Shown piece after piece: positions 36,744 through 49,407 of a DNA stretch of 64,000 nt; the first letter of the stretch is position 1; the number at the start of each line of letters is the position of its first letter. This DNA comes from Guadua angustifolia. Lineage: Eukaryota; Streptophyta; Magnoliopsida; Poales; Poaceae. The stretch is from NCBI GenBank assembly GCA_036346375.1, contig CM070500.1:83742437-83806436 (forward strand), in the 5' to 3' direction. The notes beneath the pieces were generated by a model. That model did no database searches and was not told the DNA's origin. It was given only the letters and a program-made list of their open reading frames with translations. A program made the position numbers and the translations under genes.

Positions 36744-37571
36744 AGAATAGGTTTATTAATTGGTTGGCTACGGTTACGATCTTGATAATAGTTTCATTAG
36801 TTCTTTATAGTAAGAAATAGTAAAGAAAGCACTAAAAATTAGTGTATAAAACAATAAAAGAACTATCATCAGCATAACATTTTACTTTTAGACCACTATT
36901 AAAAGTAAGATATGTAACGCCAAAATAGAATTCTAACTACCATTTACACATACGTTTACTTCCATCAGCATAATTTTTTTACTTTTAGACCTTTATTATA
37001 AGTAAGCTATATACTTCTTTTACTATCAATACTAGTCATTGATGGTTTTCATAGATCAGTGTACATGCAACGCCGCATTTTATTATTGGCCTGGTTAATT
37101 CATTAGTGAAATTTACTGCGGTGTTGATGCTATGGACCGCAGCTTTTTTTGGGCAGTGCGCTTGCGCCTTATTCTGAGGTTAGGCGGTCTCAATCTATAG
37201 TTTCTATGAGCAGTGTTTAAAGGAGAGAGAAAACAATGAAACCAATACATAGTTTCCTAACCTATAGTTTCCATGAGCAGTGTCTAGAGGAGAGAGAGTA
37301 ATAAACCAATGCATGCACCACAGACACAACTTGGTTAGTGTGCAGAAACGTCCAACCCTGATTTTGCTAGTTTCTTGTGTCTTGGTACCCGCACTGACCC
37401 AGTTTCTTGCATGAAACATGGTTTCTTTGTTTTTCCTTCTCTCCATTCTTTAATTCCTATGCCATATCAGATTTTTGCTTAGTTGACAGCGTAATTAATT
37501 CTATAGTACACTGGCGAAGTGGAGGTTAGAACGCCCTTATGAGTTAAGACGGCATGTAGAATACCTGTGCT
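36744..37571. other. Non-coding sequence upstream of the DUF26 exon
   Basis: AT-rich, no supported gene. A direct repeat of CTATAGTTTC(T/C)ATGAGCAGTG at about 37193-37215 and 37262-37282 is followed each time by a GAGAGAGA stretch. Confidence 0.45.
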
Positions 37572-37900
37572 ATGCACTGGCGTAGAATAGCGCCACCGTG
37601 TATATCAGCGAGGATGTTCGCGATGGGGTTCGACCCGCAGTCCCCCATGTACTCCATGGCGCAGTGCACGCCGGACCTTTTGCGGACGCAGTGCCGGCGG
37701 TGCCTCGACGACCTAGTGGGCCGGTGGTGGCAGGCAGACGTTCGAGCCGAACACGCAGGGCGCCAGGAGCATCGGCACACGGTGCAGCATGAGGGCCGAG
37801 CTGTACGGGTTCGACAATGACGTGGTGGTGGTGGTGCCGTCCGAGGCAGCCGCGGCAGCTCCCGCGCCGGCGCTCGCCCCGCCAGTTGTGCTGGGCAAAG
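37572..37900 (+). pseudogene. DUF26 (Gnk2/CRK) exon fragment, copy A
   Basis: C-terminal part of a DUF26 ectodomain as found in cysteine-rich receptor-like kinases and secreted antifungal-type proteins. MYSMAQCTPDLLRTQCRRCL near 37648-37706 shows the family spacing C-x8-C-x2-C. After GRWWQ a one-base frame change leads to GARSIGTRCSMRAELYGF and an Ala/Pro/Val-rich juxtamembrane stretch, then GKG and a GT donor at 37901. This is how CRK first exons end before the membrane exon. No upstream cysteine motif in frame and no kinase exon follows, so this is a fragment. The shift is present in both copies. Confidence 0.75.
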
Positions 37901-39238
37901 GTAATAATTACTTCGAGAGGTGAGTATAGGAAGGGATGAAAACTGATGGAGTACGAATTGAATGAGTATATCACTCAAATCATATTCATATCTATATTTT
38001 AAAGTTGAATTTGAATAGAAGCTCAAATATTCTTGAATATAATGAACAACCAATACACATTCATCGCGCCGCCTGCTTTGCCGGGCACCACAGGAGGCGA
38101 GTGTGGTCCACGCGATTAATTGGCTTGACTAATTTGCCAGTTTCAAAGAAGAAAATGGAGTAATTGATTTGGTATGCTTCATTTTCTTTCTGAGTCGTAG
38201 GTAGTGTGACTCGCGGACGTAGGATCAGCAAACACGTTTCCGTCTAGTACAAGGACAGATTCAACGATTTAGAGCTATCAGACGAGTCAATTGCTTGTTT
38301 TGAGACCAGTTAATGTCGGTCTAGTTACTTAGCGTATGGAGTATATCATAAAATTTTCCAAGTCAACTTTTGCCAACCCACGTGTTTCTTGGGAACTTTT
38401 TATGAATAAATCTGGAAATCATTCATCCTACAGGCCAAATTAACGCCAAATCATACTGGTACGTAGTTCGTGCTTGCTTTCTTTATTGTTTCATTAGTCT
38501 GTTAGAACTTAGACACATAACTTTCAGTTGTACTTGTTAAGAGTACTACCTTTCATGAATCATGGACCAATTGATGGCAAGGAAGCTGGACAGGCTTCCA
38601 CCTTGGGCTGAGCATTTACACTGACCTTCCTGAGAGGAACCTTGTATCCTGCTTATATTTTTCTTAATAGATTTTTTTTGGGTGAATAGCAGAGCCTATC
38701 GTCTGCCCAATTTCTTGTTTCAATTACAGTGCTGCGTGTGCAAAGAAAATCTAGCCAATCCTTGGAGCTGTCTAGCTATGACTTGTGGCATGTTCATATG
38801 TGGGCTATAAAGTATAAACATATCAACTGTAGATTGTGAGATTGACAACTTGCACGTTTTGTTTAGAACACGGGGAGTTTTCCAAATTCTTTGCGGAAAT
38901 TGAATTGTTTCCTTCCTATGAAATTTCCAAATTTCAAACGGGCACATAATTTTGAAGTAGTTTTTTGTGAGTTACATTAGTCTATGCAGTTCACAAGCCC
39001 TCGGAACTAGGGTAGCATACCAGTCTATCGCTGACACCGTTACACATAACGATAAAATCGAAAGCTAATGTAATGTCATGATTACCTGTTTGGAATGCCA
39101 TTTGAAAGAACAGAAAAAAGAACCAAAAGGTGCAAGTCTGCCAGGGAGTGAGGGAACCAGTGCGTCACTTCTGAGAAATCAATGATGGAACGGACGTCGT
39201 CCTCCGTCCACTCGTCACGTAGGGAGAGTTACGAATGA
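37901..39238. other. 3' flank of the DUF26 exon, copy A
   Basis: Begins with a GT splice donor, so it may be intron-like. No further exon recognised on either strand. Over 37675-39238 it matches copy B 44521-46088 with only homopolymer-length differences (net 4 bp). Confidence 0.6.
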
Positions 39239-39349
39239 GCTGGGGAAGATTTCGATTGCGATTGGCGAGCGAAAAGAGCGGACTTATGGCTTGCCAAATT
39301 AACGTCGGCCAGGACTTTAGGCCGACGTTAATTAACTAATTACCGTCGG
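39239..39349. repeat. Partial CACTA right end, left half
   Basis: Matches about 33330-33437 of the CACTA element (GGCGAGCGAAAAG, GCGGACTTATGG, ATTAACTAATTACCGTCGG). The rest of this CACTA end is found at 49276-49407, on the other side of the second LTR copy. So it is the duplicated CACTA end, split by that insertion. Confidence 0.85.
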
Positions 39350-41213
39350 TGTAAGTTCAACCATCATTAGTTATGGTTTTGGTGTTAATGACAAATCTAA
39401 TCGTGCGTTAATGACAAATCTAATATTAAGTTTATCCCCTAATGCGATATTGTTCTTAATGACAAATCTTATATCGAGACTAACATGTTTGTTTAGAATA
39501 TCTTTGTTTAGTCTCATCGCATTGAAAAATGGAAAACCCAAGGTATGTTTGCATATTCATTCTAGTATTAGTTGCATACTTTGGAGTCAAGTTAAAATAT
39601 AAATGTCCCGTTATATTAACCACAAAAGCGTGCATCATGTTCCCAATCCATACATTACATGGATGCACACACTTAGGGGAGTTCGTGGTTTAACTTGATA
39701 GTTTCATTGTATTGATCTATTCTTTATTGACACATATAAGGATCAAGACAAAGAAACTAAATCCTTGAGTATATATTTGAATTGCCTAGTTATAAGTATA
39801 CTCATGGTAATATAGGATATACTCCAATACGATCAATTTGAATATGTGCATATTATCTCCAAGTCAATCATATTTATGCACTATACATGTAGGGTGTATT
39901 CTATAGTTGATGATTTAGAGTAATGATCAATTCCATACAATTTACATATAATGGATCATTACTTTCCATCAACATGAGTATATGAAAACTTGTGTAGTTA
40001 ATATATACTCATATCAATTTAAATGATAATTTAAATTGAGTTCATTTGTCGTGTTAATTATTAAAGAATATTTCATCATGTGTTGATGGTGTTCCTTGAT
40101 TAATTAAGGATAAATGAATAGTTCTTAAGTATAATTAAGCATGAGTTGCATTATTATACTTAAGACACAATTAATCATCTCAATTGATTTAGGTTGTGCT
40201 CAATTGATCTAGAGGCATCCATTATGTGTTAATGGAGTGCAAAAGATAATTGAGACAACCATGCATCTTGGACTAACAAGTTTCTTGAGTTATGTTTGAG
40301 TTAGGTCCAAAGATGATGAGAACGGACAAGGACGACATCATGAGTTGATGGGCGTCAAGAATGGATCCGAAGATAAAGAAGGGTGATGATCCCGGGAGTA
40401 TCTAGCGATGATCATAAAGACCCCAAAGGGGATTGCTTGTCTTGTGCGAAGGTATAATTAGATAGGCTAAGGACTTTTGTAGTCTTTGAGTCTAAGGTTT
40501 TATCGCCGTGCTATTAAGAGGGGTCGTTCCTTTGCTTGAGCTTCATCATGTGTTGGTGATCTCATTCCGCGTTCACTCAAGCTCAACCATTTGGATTTGG
40601 TTTTTGCATATGGGTTAACCATTTGGCATGTGTTGCGAATGGGTTAAACTTATGCTTAGGTGCATTGGTTTTCGATAATACTTTGATTTGCATGTGTTGC
40701 AAGAAGTGATAAGCTAGTCGTTGGCTTTTGCGTGAAGTTCACTTTTGCATATGTTGCATTAGTTGAAGCTTCATGTTTTGGTTTCAAAAACAATCTTTCT
40801 AAAACTTGTGTGTTTGTATGGAGCTAGAGGCTTGCATGTGTTGCGAGTAAAGAGCTCATACTTGAGATTTGGTTTTGGTGTTAGTTCGATTTGGTGTTGC
40901 ATGGAACTAGAAAATTGCACGTGTTGCAATTAGAGAGTTCATGCATCTTGATTTGATGTTGCTTCGAGCTAGACTTTTGCATGTGTTGCAAAGAGTAGTG
41001 CTCAAGCATGAAATGTACTTATTGCGTTATTTGCAAGATAATTGTGCGAATAAACCGAGGTTTATGAGTCCGAATTCGAAGCATGTGAGTGGGGCTTGCA
41101 GCGGAGTTGGCAAGTTGCCGGTCTTGTGTTGACCTTCACATGGCTAGGGGATTAATCTCATAAACTTCGAGTTTGATTTGTATCGTTTTTACAAATAGTT
41201 CTTTAGTTGATTG
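39350..41213 (+). mobile_element. Second copy of the nested LTR, first part
   Basis: Matches 13285 to about 14935, starting TGTAAGTTCAACC, but carries an additional ~320-bp stretch at about 39690-40010 that copy 1 lacks. It breaks off after TTTACAAATAGTTCTT, where copy B of the host segment starts. The remaining LTR (from about 15295 in copy 1) resumes at 48474. The LTR sits in the CACTA end; GTCGG before it and GATGG after 49279 may be its target-site duplication. Confidence 0.85.
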
Positions 41214-41445
41214 AAATCCTAAACTGAAATATTCAAACATGAACAAAAGCAAGCATATCCTAATTGCCACACTATTAGAGGCATCTTTACTTTCTTACCA
41301 TGATTCACTCGCTAAATACAAGTGCACCATGGACCTTAATTCACACACACACACACAATATATTTATTTAAGTGGTATATTAGAGGTGGAGTATGTACTC
41401 CTGAGATCTGGAAAAAGGCTTCCTATATATATAGATGTATGTGTA

Positions 41446-41485
<40 letters not shown>

Positions 41486-44400
41486 CACATACATATATAC
41501 ATACATACATATACATACATACATATATATATATACATATATATGTATATATATATATATGTATATATATACATATATATATATGAAAATGATTCCATAC
41601 TCTTGAGTGTATTTACTCCCACCTCTAATATACCGTTAAATGATGTTGTTATACCTCTTTATCCTTTTGAGTATACTCTAATACTAATTATAAGATACTT
41701 TAAAGTGAATTCACAAAAATTTCATGAAAGTCCACCCTTTATAGCAATATTTGTTTATATATTCCTTTTACATATGGAAAGGGTATATAGTAAAAAAAAT
41801 AAAGGGTTCTCATGAAATTTTTCAACCGTCGTTGCATTGGAATATCTTAGAATTATTATTGAGTATAAAATGATAAAAGAGTATAAAGCGTTCATTTAAG
41901 TGGTATATTAGAGGTGGGAGTATGTACTCAACCATGCAGCAGCTAATTAGCACAAACGGATTGCCGACTACATGGCCAAAACCAACTAGTTAATGCATTT
42001 GTAGTTTGTACATAAAGATGTTTTTCATTATTTTAGGCATAAATTTTATTGGTAGCTCGATTCACGAGCGGTTTTTACCGTAACTTACTTGATGAGACCA
42101 ATATGTTGATATAAGTCTCGATAATATATACCATATGAATCAGATTTTACTATTTATATACATACACTTTACTATCGATTATGAGATTTTACTATCTGAA
42201 CCTTTTGCATGATAGTAAAATCTATATATATCTGATGATAGTAAATTAGAGTGCATTGGCATTAACTTTAGAATAAATTCATCACATGGCTATAATACAC
42301 TCTTGTAAGATTGGTAGTACAATATAAAGACGTAACCATAAATTGAAGTACATTTGGCAATAAATTTTGACAAGTATGTTAGGCTTCTTCTACGCGCTCA
42401 CGATTCCGTGAATCTCCATTCTTTCTTATACTACCAAAACTAAACTACTACTAGCTTAAACAGCAGCAGAGCTACAATGAATGGACGCATGCTATTGCTA
42501 GCACACACACACTTATATGCTGCAGCTAGCTAACATGGAGGCGAAGAGCGTCACTAGCTAGATGGATGGATGGAGCCGCATGTACATATATATGTGGCAT
42601 ATGCGGATTGTTGTCAAGTCAGGCAAGGAAGCCGAGCTTATATATATGTTTCTCAAAACAATGTATCGGCAAGTCGTATCGCTATATATAGAATGTTGTA
42701 TAGATCAAATAGTGAAAGCAAAAGCATAATGAACTCATGTTTTACTAGAGAAAGTAAACAATCTGTTGTTTAGTAAAATATAGTTACTAAATTTTTAGTA
42801 ATATGCGCTTCGCTAAAACGTAGTTACTAAATGTTTCTTGTTGGATTGACTAAACGTTTCTTGACATAACTACATGCGTTAGTAAAATATAATAATATGC
42901 AGTTCGGTTAACATAAGTCGCAATCAAATATAGTAATATGCAGTTCGGCTAAAGAAATGAATTAATAAATGATAGTAAAACATAACACATCATGTCAGTA
43001 AACTGTAGTAAAAATATAACATATTGTGCCATCATTTCATAGAAAGTACGTCTATGACCATTATGCGGTTCCAGTATATAATAGTAAATTTAAGCTATTC
43101 AAATCGTAATGCTACACAATAGGCATGGTAAAATTTGTCAATCTGTTTGCATTTGTAATGTAGTAATTACTGTTTATTCATCTAGTAACAGTATCCAAAT
43201 GAAATAGTAACCGAGCCATACATTACTACCTTATTTACTACATTTTACTATAAGACAACAAGATGGAATTACTTGAATCAGTAAGGCAGTCAAACCACTA
43301 AAAAATGTGTTTTTAGTTTGTACATGTATTTGTTTGTTCTTTATTTTAGCCATAACTTTTATTCAGTCCGATTCACGAACAATTTTATCGATGATTACTC
43401 ACGACGAGAGGAACAAAATAATATAAGTCTCGCTAATTAATAACGTAAATTGATGTTCATTTGTAGAAAAATTTAATTTATCGAAGTTTATTACGAAACT
43501 TATATTATGTTGTTCTCTCATCGTCAAATCTATCGTGAAATCGTGTGAATTGGAGCTGCGAATAAAAGTTATAACTAAACAAAGAAAAACAGATTCATAT
43601 ACAAACTAAGAATAGGTTTATTAATTGGTTGGCTACGGTTACGATGCATAATAGTTTCATTAGTTCTTTATAGTAAGAAATAGTAAAAAGCACTAAAATT
43701 AGTGTATAAAACAATAAAAGAACTATCATCAGCATAACATTTTACTTTTAGACCACTATTAAAAGTAAGATATGTACGCAAAATAGAATTCTAACTACCA
43801 TTTACACATACGTTTACTTCCATCAGCATAATTTTTTTACTTTTAGACCTTTATTATAAGTAAGCTATATACTTCTTTTACTATCAATACTAGTCATTGA
43901 TGGTTTTCATAGATCAGTGTACATGCAACGCCGCATTTTATTATTGGCCTGGTTAATTCATTAGTGAAATTTACTGCCGGTGTTGATGCTATGGACCGCA
44001 GCTTTTTTTTTGGGCAGTACGCTTGCGCCTTGTTACAGGGTTAGGGCAGTCTCAATCTATAGTTTCTATGAGCAGTGTTTAAGGAGAGAGAAAACAATGA
44101 AACCAATACATAGTTTCCTAACCTATAGTTTCCATAGCAAGGTCTAGAGAGAGAAATAAACCAATGCATGCACCACGACACAACTTGGTTGGTGTGCGAA
44201 ACGTCCAACCCCGATTTTGCTAGTTTCTTGTGTCTTGGTACCAGATTGACCGGTTTCTTGCATGAAACATGGTTTCTTTGTTTTCCTTCTCTCCATTCTT
44301 TAATTCCTATGCCACATCGATTTTTGCTTAGTTGACAGCGTAATTAATTCTATAGACACTAGCTGAAGTGGAGGGTTAGAACTGCCCTTATGAGTTAAGA

Positions 44401-46088
44401 CCGGCATGTAGAATACCTGTGCTATGCACTGGCGTAGAATAGCGCCACCGTGTATATCAGCGAGGATGTTCGCGATGGGGTTCGACCGAGTCCCCATGTA
44501 CTCCATGGCGCAGTGCGCGGACCTTTTGCGGACGCAGTGCCGGCGGTGCCTCGACGACCTAGTGGGCCGGTGGTGGCAGGCAGACGTTCGAGCCGAACAC
44601 GCAGGGCGCCAGGAGCATCGGCACACGGTGCAGCATGAGGGCCGAGCTGTACGGGTTCGACAATGACGTGGTGGTGGTGGTGCCGTCCGAGGCAGCCGCG
44701 GCAGCTCCCGCGCCGGCGCTCGCCCCGCCAGTTGTGCTGGGCAAAGGTAATAATTACTTCGAGAGGTGAGTATAGGAAGGGATGAAAACTGATGGAGTAC
44801 GAATTGAATGAGTATATCACTCAAATCATATTCATATCTATATTTTAAAGTTGAATTTGAATAGAAGCTCAAATATTCTTGAATATAATGAACAACCAAT
44901 ACACATTCATCGCGCCGCCTGCTTTGCCGGGCACCACAGGAGGCGAGTGTGGTCCACGCGATTAATTGGCTTGACTAATTTGCCAGTTTCAAAGAAGAAA
45001 ATGGAGTAATTGATTTGGTATGCTTCATTTTCTTTCTGAGTCGTAGGTAGTGTGACTCGCGGACGTAGGATCAGCAAACACGTTTCCGTCTAGTACAAGG
45101 ACAGATTCAACGATTTAGAGCTATCAGACGAGTCAATTGCTTGTTTTGAGACCAGTTAATGTCGGTCTAGTTACTTAGCGTATGGAGTATATCATAAAAT
45201 TTTCCAAGTCAACTTTTGCCAACCCACGTGTTTCTTGGGAACTTTTTATGAATAAATCTGGAAATCATTCATCCTACAGGCCAAATTAACGCCAAATCAT
45301 ACTGGTACGTAGTTCGTGCTTGCTTTCTTTATTGTTTCATTAGTCTGTTAGAACTTAGACACATAACTTTCAGTTGTACTTGTTAAGAGTACTACCTTTC
45401 ATGAATCATGGACCAATTGATGGCAAGGAAGCTGGACAGGCTTCCACCTTGGGCTGAGCATTTACACTGACCTTCCTGAGAGGAACCTTGTATCCTGCTT
45501 ATATTTTTCTTAATAGATTTTTTTTTTGGGTGAATAGCAGAGCCTATCGTCTGCCCAATTTCTTGTTTCAATTACAGTGCTGCGTGTGCAAAGAAAATCT
45601 AGCCAATCCTTGGAGCTGTCTAGCTATGACTTGTGGCATGTTCATATGTGGGCTATAAAGTATAAACATATCAACTGTAGATTGTGAGATTGACAACTTG
45701 CACGTTTTGTTTAGAACACGGGGAGTTTTCCAAATTCTTTGCGGAAATTGAATTGTTTCCTTCCTATGAAATTTCCAAATTTCAAACGGGCACATAATTT
45801 TGAAGTAGTTTTTTGTGAGTTACATTAGTCTATGCAGTTCACAAGCCCTCGGAACTAGGGTAGCATACCAGTCTATCGCTGACACCGTTACACATAACGA
45901 TAAAATCGAAAGCTAATGTAATGTCATGATTACCTGTTTGGAATGCCATTTGAAAGAACAGAAAAAGAACCAAAAAGGTGCAAGTCTGCCAGGGGAGTGA
46001 GGGAACCAGTGCGTCACTTCTGAGAAATCAATGATGGAACGGACGTCGTCCTCCGTCCACTCGTCACGTAGGGGAGAGTTACGAATGA
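41214..46088 (+). repeat. Duplicated host segment, copy B (4.9 kb)
   Basis: Corresponds to 34288-39238 of copy A. Its left part (to about 44520) is some 80 bp shorter than in A because of many 1-3-base losses, mostly at CAG/CTG/CCG sites. Its right part is the same as A apart from homopolymer runs. It lies within the second copy of the nested LTR, between LTR positions equivalent to 14935 and 15295. Confidence 0.9.
44424..44746 (+). pseudogene. DUF26 (Gnk2/CRK) exon fragment, copy B
   Basis: Duplicate of 37572-37900, with the same GRWWQ frame change and GT donor (44747). Between the Met and the first Cys it has lost bases against copy A, and two residues are missing after the first Cys (AQCADLLRTQC). 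The lost bases are at CAG and CCGG sites, the same type of change as elsewhere in this copy, so sequence error is a likely cause. Confidence 0.7.
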
Positions 46089-47390
46089 TCTACACTAATG
46101 TAATTTAACGTGCGTACGAGCACATGCCTCGTTGTGTCATTTGAAGTAAGGATTCAAATTTTGTTTGGATAAAATCTCGCTTAGTACTGAAATCTGAAAT
46201 TTCACTGAAATATCAATATTTCGGATAAATCTCGGACAAAATTTGGAAACCAAAATTCAAATCTAGTCCATTTGCAATCGAGAAATCCCGAAATTTGGTA
46301 GGATAACCCAAAATTTAAGTGTTTTTGCACCGGAAGAAAAGTGGGCAAACAATGACGAAAAATTTTGAATTTTTTTTAGTAGAGTCTTGACACAATGATG
46401 ATATTTCCAAAAAAATTTCAGATAATTTTAAAGTCTGTGCAATTTTTAAAAATTTAAATATTGTTACTGTCCTGATAAAATGCTGACCGACAATTTTGAA
46501 TCAAATGAAAAATGGGACAAACCACGTTAGAAAATTTTGAATTTTTTTGCATGGTTATAATGCATCACTAATATTCTCATAAAATTTTCAGATGATGATC
46601 AAGCTTCATGAATTTTTAAAAAGTGAAAAGTACTACTGCCCTGTTAAAAGGCTTAACGGTAAACTTGAACAAAATGAGAAATGGTCCAAACCACGTTAGC
46701 AAATTTTGAAAATTTTGTGGATGGTCCTGATGTAGCATTAATGTTTTTGTAAATTTTCTATATGATGATCATGCTTAAAGAATTTTTAAAAATTCTGACA
46801 GTGCTACGTCTTGATAAAAGCCTGATGATCAATACATAGATTTGCTTTAGCTAATAAAAAGGTTTAAATTTTTTGAAAATTTTACAGAATTGTGATAATG
46901 AAATGATTAATATCTCATAAAAATTTTGAATTATTATCACACTCTAGTGAATTTATAAAATTCTTATAAAGCACAGTATCATTTATGTTCTTCGTCTTTT
47001 TTATTTTTGAAATATAATATAACAAATGAAGTTCAATACTTACATAAATTTGATTTACCAAACAAAAAAGTTTAATTTTTTGAAAACTTTATAAAATGGT
47101 ACTGAGACAATTCTTAATCTCTCATAAAAATTTCAGATCATGATCACACCCAAGAAAATTTATAAAATTCTAACAAAGCTAGTGTCCCAATTATGTTTAT
47201 TCTATTTTTGATTTTTTAAAGATAACAAATGAAGTTCAATTATTTTGAAAAATTTTATATATGATCCTACACTAGTAAATATAGTACCATAAAGTTTTTA
47301 GATCATTATTAAGCTTGTAAATTTTATAAAAATCTGATCTCACAATGCCAATTTCACCATTCAACCAATTTTTCATCACATGATCTCACA
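46089..47390 (-). mobile_element. Probable minus-strand copia LTR with degenerate ~170-200-bp repeats
   Basis: Read on the minus strand, the sequence starts TGTGAGATCATG at 47390, right after a polypurine tract. From 47350 down to 46355 about six diverged units of 165-205 bp recur, each with an AAATTTTGAAAATTTT-like word, a TGATGATCA-like word and AATTTTTAAAA. No protein text. The left limit is uncertain; 46088 is the duplication junction. Confidence 0.45.
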
Positions 47391-48473
47391 ATCTCCCCCT
47401 TGATGAAAACATTGGCAACACCATTTGAAAACGAACATTGGCACTCACCTTACAATAGCAACACCATTTTTTAAAAAAAGTAAAGTGACCAAAGGATAGA
47501 AAGGAAAATCTCCCCCTACAAAGAAGAACAAAAATCTCCCTCTATCTAAAAAGAAATCTCCCCCTATGACAAAGAGAAACTCCCTGTAACAGAAAGAAGA
47601 AATGTGTGTGTGAATGTGCAATGTGTAACCAAAAATTCTCCCTTTGATTCCAAAATTCTCCAAACTTCTCCCCCTTTGACAATGGATTCATCAAGAATGC
47701 AAAAAGAGAACAAAAGAGAAACTTCTCCCTCTTTATGTTGATGTTTTTTTTATATACTGAGCATTATGAATCATGCACAAAAGTAACAACTTGATCACCA
47801 AATCATGCTATCAACAGTACTTGCACCCTCAAATCTACACATAAACAATGTAGAGTAAGCATAACTAGAAATCAAGTACTATTAACGATTTTTTTTTGCA
47901 TGGCATGATCTCCCTTTCTCAACAATCTTAAAACCTGAAAACATTAAATTTTTGTGCACTTTATTTGTCTAAAAGTCGTATCTTTGTAACAATCGCAGTG
48001 GTGCACAAATTCATGACCATGGTCGACTTAATTGCTGCAAGCAATCAGTCAACGTTCTGGTTTGGCTCAACTCCAGCCTTAAAAGGATGATAAGGCGAAG
48101 CAAGAGTCGATAGCGACTTGTTTGATTCAACAAGCCTCTTAGTTTAGCATTAATTCTCATTTAGCATTTTGAGCGGTAGTCAGAAGTTTAACCTGCAGTT
48201 TAATTCAGGTCATTCCTTTAAGTCTGACTAAACCAGCTGTAACCAGCCGACTCAGACGCTTGGTTATTTCAGAGTGAGTGATTTTTGAATTATGTGGTTT
48301 TGCTCGGTTCAAATTTTGTTTTAGGTTAGAAACCGAAAAAAGCTGCTACAATTGACAGGTAAGCGCGTCAAAACAACCTGTTAAAATCTGATTCACTTGA
48401 AATCTAAATGAAAAAAATGAGGGAACCTCCCGAACACCAAACGAGTTCCCAAGCTGACCGCCTCAGAGTAACG
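47391..48473 (-). other. Copia 3' region with polypurine-like tracts, then unassigned sequence
   Basis: On the minus strand, AGGGGGAGAT at 47391-47400 is a typical copia polypurine tract. Further GGGGGAGA words follow at about 47508, 47555 and 47667, a known habit of grass SIRE/Opie elements between pol and LTR. From about 47,900 to 48,473 I recognise nothing. No RT or integrase text is present. Confidence 0.45.
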
Positions 48474-49276
48474 AATCTTGCCCCAAGCGGCTAGTTTTCC
48501 TTGTGGCTATAAAAGGAGACTTAGGATGGAGAGTCTGTGTATTGTGAAGTGGTTTGGCTCTGTGTGAGTATTTGGGAGAGGTGTTGCATGTGTTGACACC
48601 TCAATTGATTCTTGAGCTTAAGAGTGAGTTAATTGCATTTGTTGCAATTAGGAGATGATTGAGCCTCTTGTGCATGTGTTGCAATGAGGATCCTTGTGCA
48701 TGTGTTGCACTTGGTGATCATTCAGTGAGACCGTGAAGTTCAAGCAAGGCGGCTTATTCATCTGGAGATTGCCGATTCTCTAGACAGCTGAAAGCTTGCC
48801 AGGTGGGAGCTCTCAAGGTTGTAGAAGCCGCAAGTTTGTGAAGGTTGGTTGAGCCTACGCAGAGCGTGAAAAACCACGACTAGTGGAAAGAGTGCCGTGT
48901 CTTCGAACGAGAGACGTTCAAGTGTGGGTTAGCCTCAACGTGGACTAGGGTGTCACAGAAGTCTCTCGAACACCCGGAAAAATATCGTTGTCTCTTGTCT
49001 CATTTATATTCAAGCACTTTACATTATTGAATATTTATCAATTGTTGAATTAGAATTGCTAGTATTATCTAGTTGATCAATTTAGCAATTCTTGCTAAGA
49101 ACATAATTTAGATAGTGCACATAGTAAGCCTAGTTGATTTAGGCCTTAATTGTCAAAAGTTAGTTTATCGCTTTGCATTATAATTGTGTAGGTTTTGACA
49201 AAGGGTTGATTAGGCAATTGAATTAGTGAGCGTCGATTTTTATAAAGCTATTCACCCCTCTAGGCCATCCTCGACC
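48474..49276 (+). mobile_element. Second copy of the nested LTR, last part
   Basis: Matches about 15295-16160 of the solo LTR, including the TATA box (CTATAAAAGG at about 48507), the GCATGTGTTGCA motifs and the closing phrase CATCCTCGACC. It is followed by the rest of the split CACTA end. Confidence 0.85.
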
Positions 49277-49407
49277 CTTGATGGTTATTTAGGGCGACGT
49301 TAATTAATTAATTAACGTTGGTCACTTGGTCGCGTTAATTAATTAATTACCGTCGCTTAGTCTTGGGCGCGTTAATTAATATGGACGACGTAATTTACGT
49401 TTCGAGT
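49276..49407. repeat. Partial CACTA right end, right half
   Basis: Matches about 33438-33574, with GTTAATTAATTAATTA words and GGACGACG. The final TTTCCTGTAGTG of the complete element appears here as TTTCGAGTCGTG, with bases lost at the CTG. Confidence 0.8.

Larger units (their letters stand above)
33575..39238 (+). repeat. Duplicated host segment, copy A (5.66 kb)
   Basis: Begins with the CACTA target duplication CGT and runs through MITEs, AT-rich sequence, a DUF26 exon and its 3' flank. It shares about 3.8 kb with copy C (49408-53181) and from 34288 onward with copy B (41214-46088). It ends at 39238, where sequence from inside the right end of the CACTA element resumes (39239-39349). This is the junction of a tandem duplication. 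Confidence 0.9.

Noticed and set aside
37544..38053. 169-codon minus-strand frame opposite the DUF26 exon (also 44300-44899)
   Set aside because: The plus strand carries the DUF26 cysteine motif and splice donor. The minus frame is Arg/Pro/His-rich shadow coding.
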